A stretch of 64,000 nt of DNA from Fimbriiglobus ruber (lineage in GTDB: Bacteria; Planctomycetota; Planctomycetia; Gemmatales; Gemmataceae): positions 62,001-126,000 of the forward strand of contig NZ_NIDE01000005.1 of assembly GCF_002197845.1 (NCBI RefSeq). The letters run 5' to 3'. The notes below the pieces were generated by a model, which saw only the letters and a list, made by a program, of their open reading frames with translations, did not search any database and had not been told where the DNA came from. Position numbers and translations under genes: made by a program. This document shows positions 63,888-64,000 of this stretch, piece by piece; the first letter of the stretch is position 1; each line of letters opens with the position of its first letter.

Positions 63888-64000
63888 TCATCGGCCGGCC
63901 GGCGCGGCCGGGACGTAGATGACGAGTGGGCCGAACAGCTCCGCCGGCCGCATCGGCACGTCGAACCATTTCAGGTAATCTGCGGCCCACTCCTGGTCTT
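63888..64000 (-). CDS. C-terminal end of a gene running off the window
   Basis: On the minus strand a frame open at the window edge ends at a TGA at 63888-63890. Its last residues read DQEWAADYLKWFDVP and then a stretch ending in VIYVPAAPAGR, with the amino-acid mix and third-position GC of a real gene. It lies 160 bases upstream of the kinase start in the same direction. No family can be given from 36 residues. Confidence 0.5.
   Translation of the reverse strand, partial: DQEWAADYLKWFDVPMRPAELFGPLVIYVPAAPAGR

Noticed and set aside
1-64000. tRNA, rRNA or riboswitch genes
   Set aside because: No cloverleaf, rRNA-like or known riboswitch core was recognised by eye on either strand; a covariance-model scan would be needed to exclude them.

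Overview
The window is chromosomal DNA from a GC-rich bacterium, most likely a planctomycete of the Gemmataceae. The signs are a secreted FG-GAP/Ig-like protein whose N-terminus carries the LEDRTTP motif, a giant zinc-ribbon/beta-propeller membrane protein, many dispersed composite inverted repeats, and long Pro/Ala/Gly-rich extensions on conserved proteins. The lineage call is an inference from these features; no rRNA or tRNA gene was seen.

Layout. (1) 1-1796: the start of a truncated gene, selD, and a small VOC-fold protein. (2) 1744-15696, minus strand: a tight-adherence (Tad/Flp) pilus locus with two Flp pilins, prepilin peptidase, CpaB, secretin, CpaE, CpaF ATPase and TadB/TadC, followed by less standard members (lipoprotein, small membrane protein, AAA+ ATPase, TPR lipoprotein). 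(3) 16420-26747: the zinc-ribbon/beta-propeller protein, a repeat-rich intergenic region, the FG-GAP/Ig-like protein (broken by several frameshifts), a SEC-C protein and a small membrane protein. (4) 26816-44877, minus strand: a complete 14-subunit NADH dehydrogenase (complex I) cluster, nuoA to nuoN, with two extra genes (a lipoprotein between nuoF and nuoG, a GxxExxY putative nuclease between nuoC and nuoD) and different inverted-repeat elements in most of its larger gaps. (5) 45062-51668: YbjN-like protein, panC, a CYTH protein, Rieske ferredoxin, c-type cytochrome, a membrane protein, a charged small protein, and a PiT phosphate transporter split by one frameshift. (6) 52165-63727: two TolC-family outer-membrane genes facing an RND pump (permease plus adaptor), then an NtrC-type response regulator and its histidine kinase. 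A good sigma-54 promoter lies between the regulator and the adaptor gene, which suggests the two-component system controls the pump. The window ends inside another minus-strand gene.

The most unusual items are: the GxxExxY gene enclosed by perfect 40-bp inverted repeats and placed exactly between nuoC and nuoD; a family of perfect long inverted repeats whose arms are themselves small hairpins, with a compensatory change between copies; the sigma-54 promoter; a perfect CRP/FNR-type palindrome in front of nuoA; and frameshifts in two otherwise intact genes, which may be real or sequence errors.
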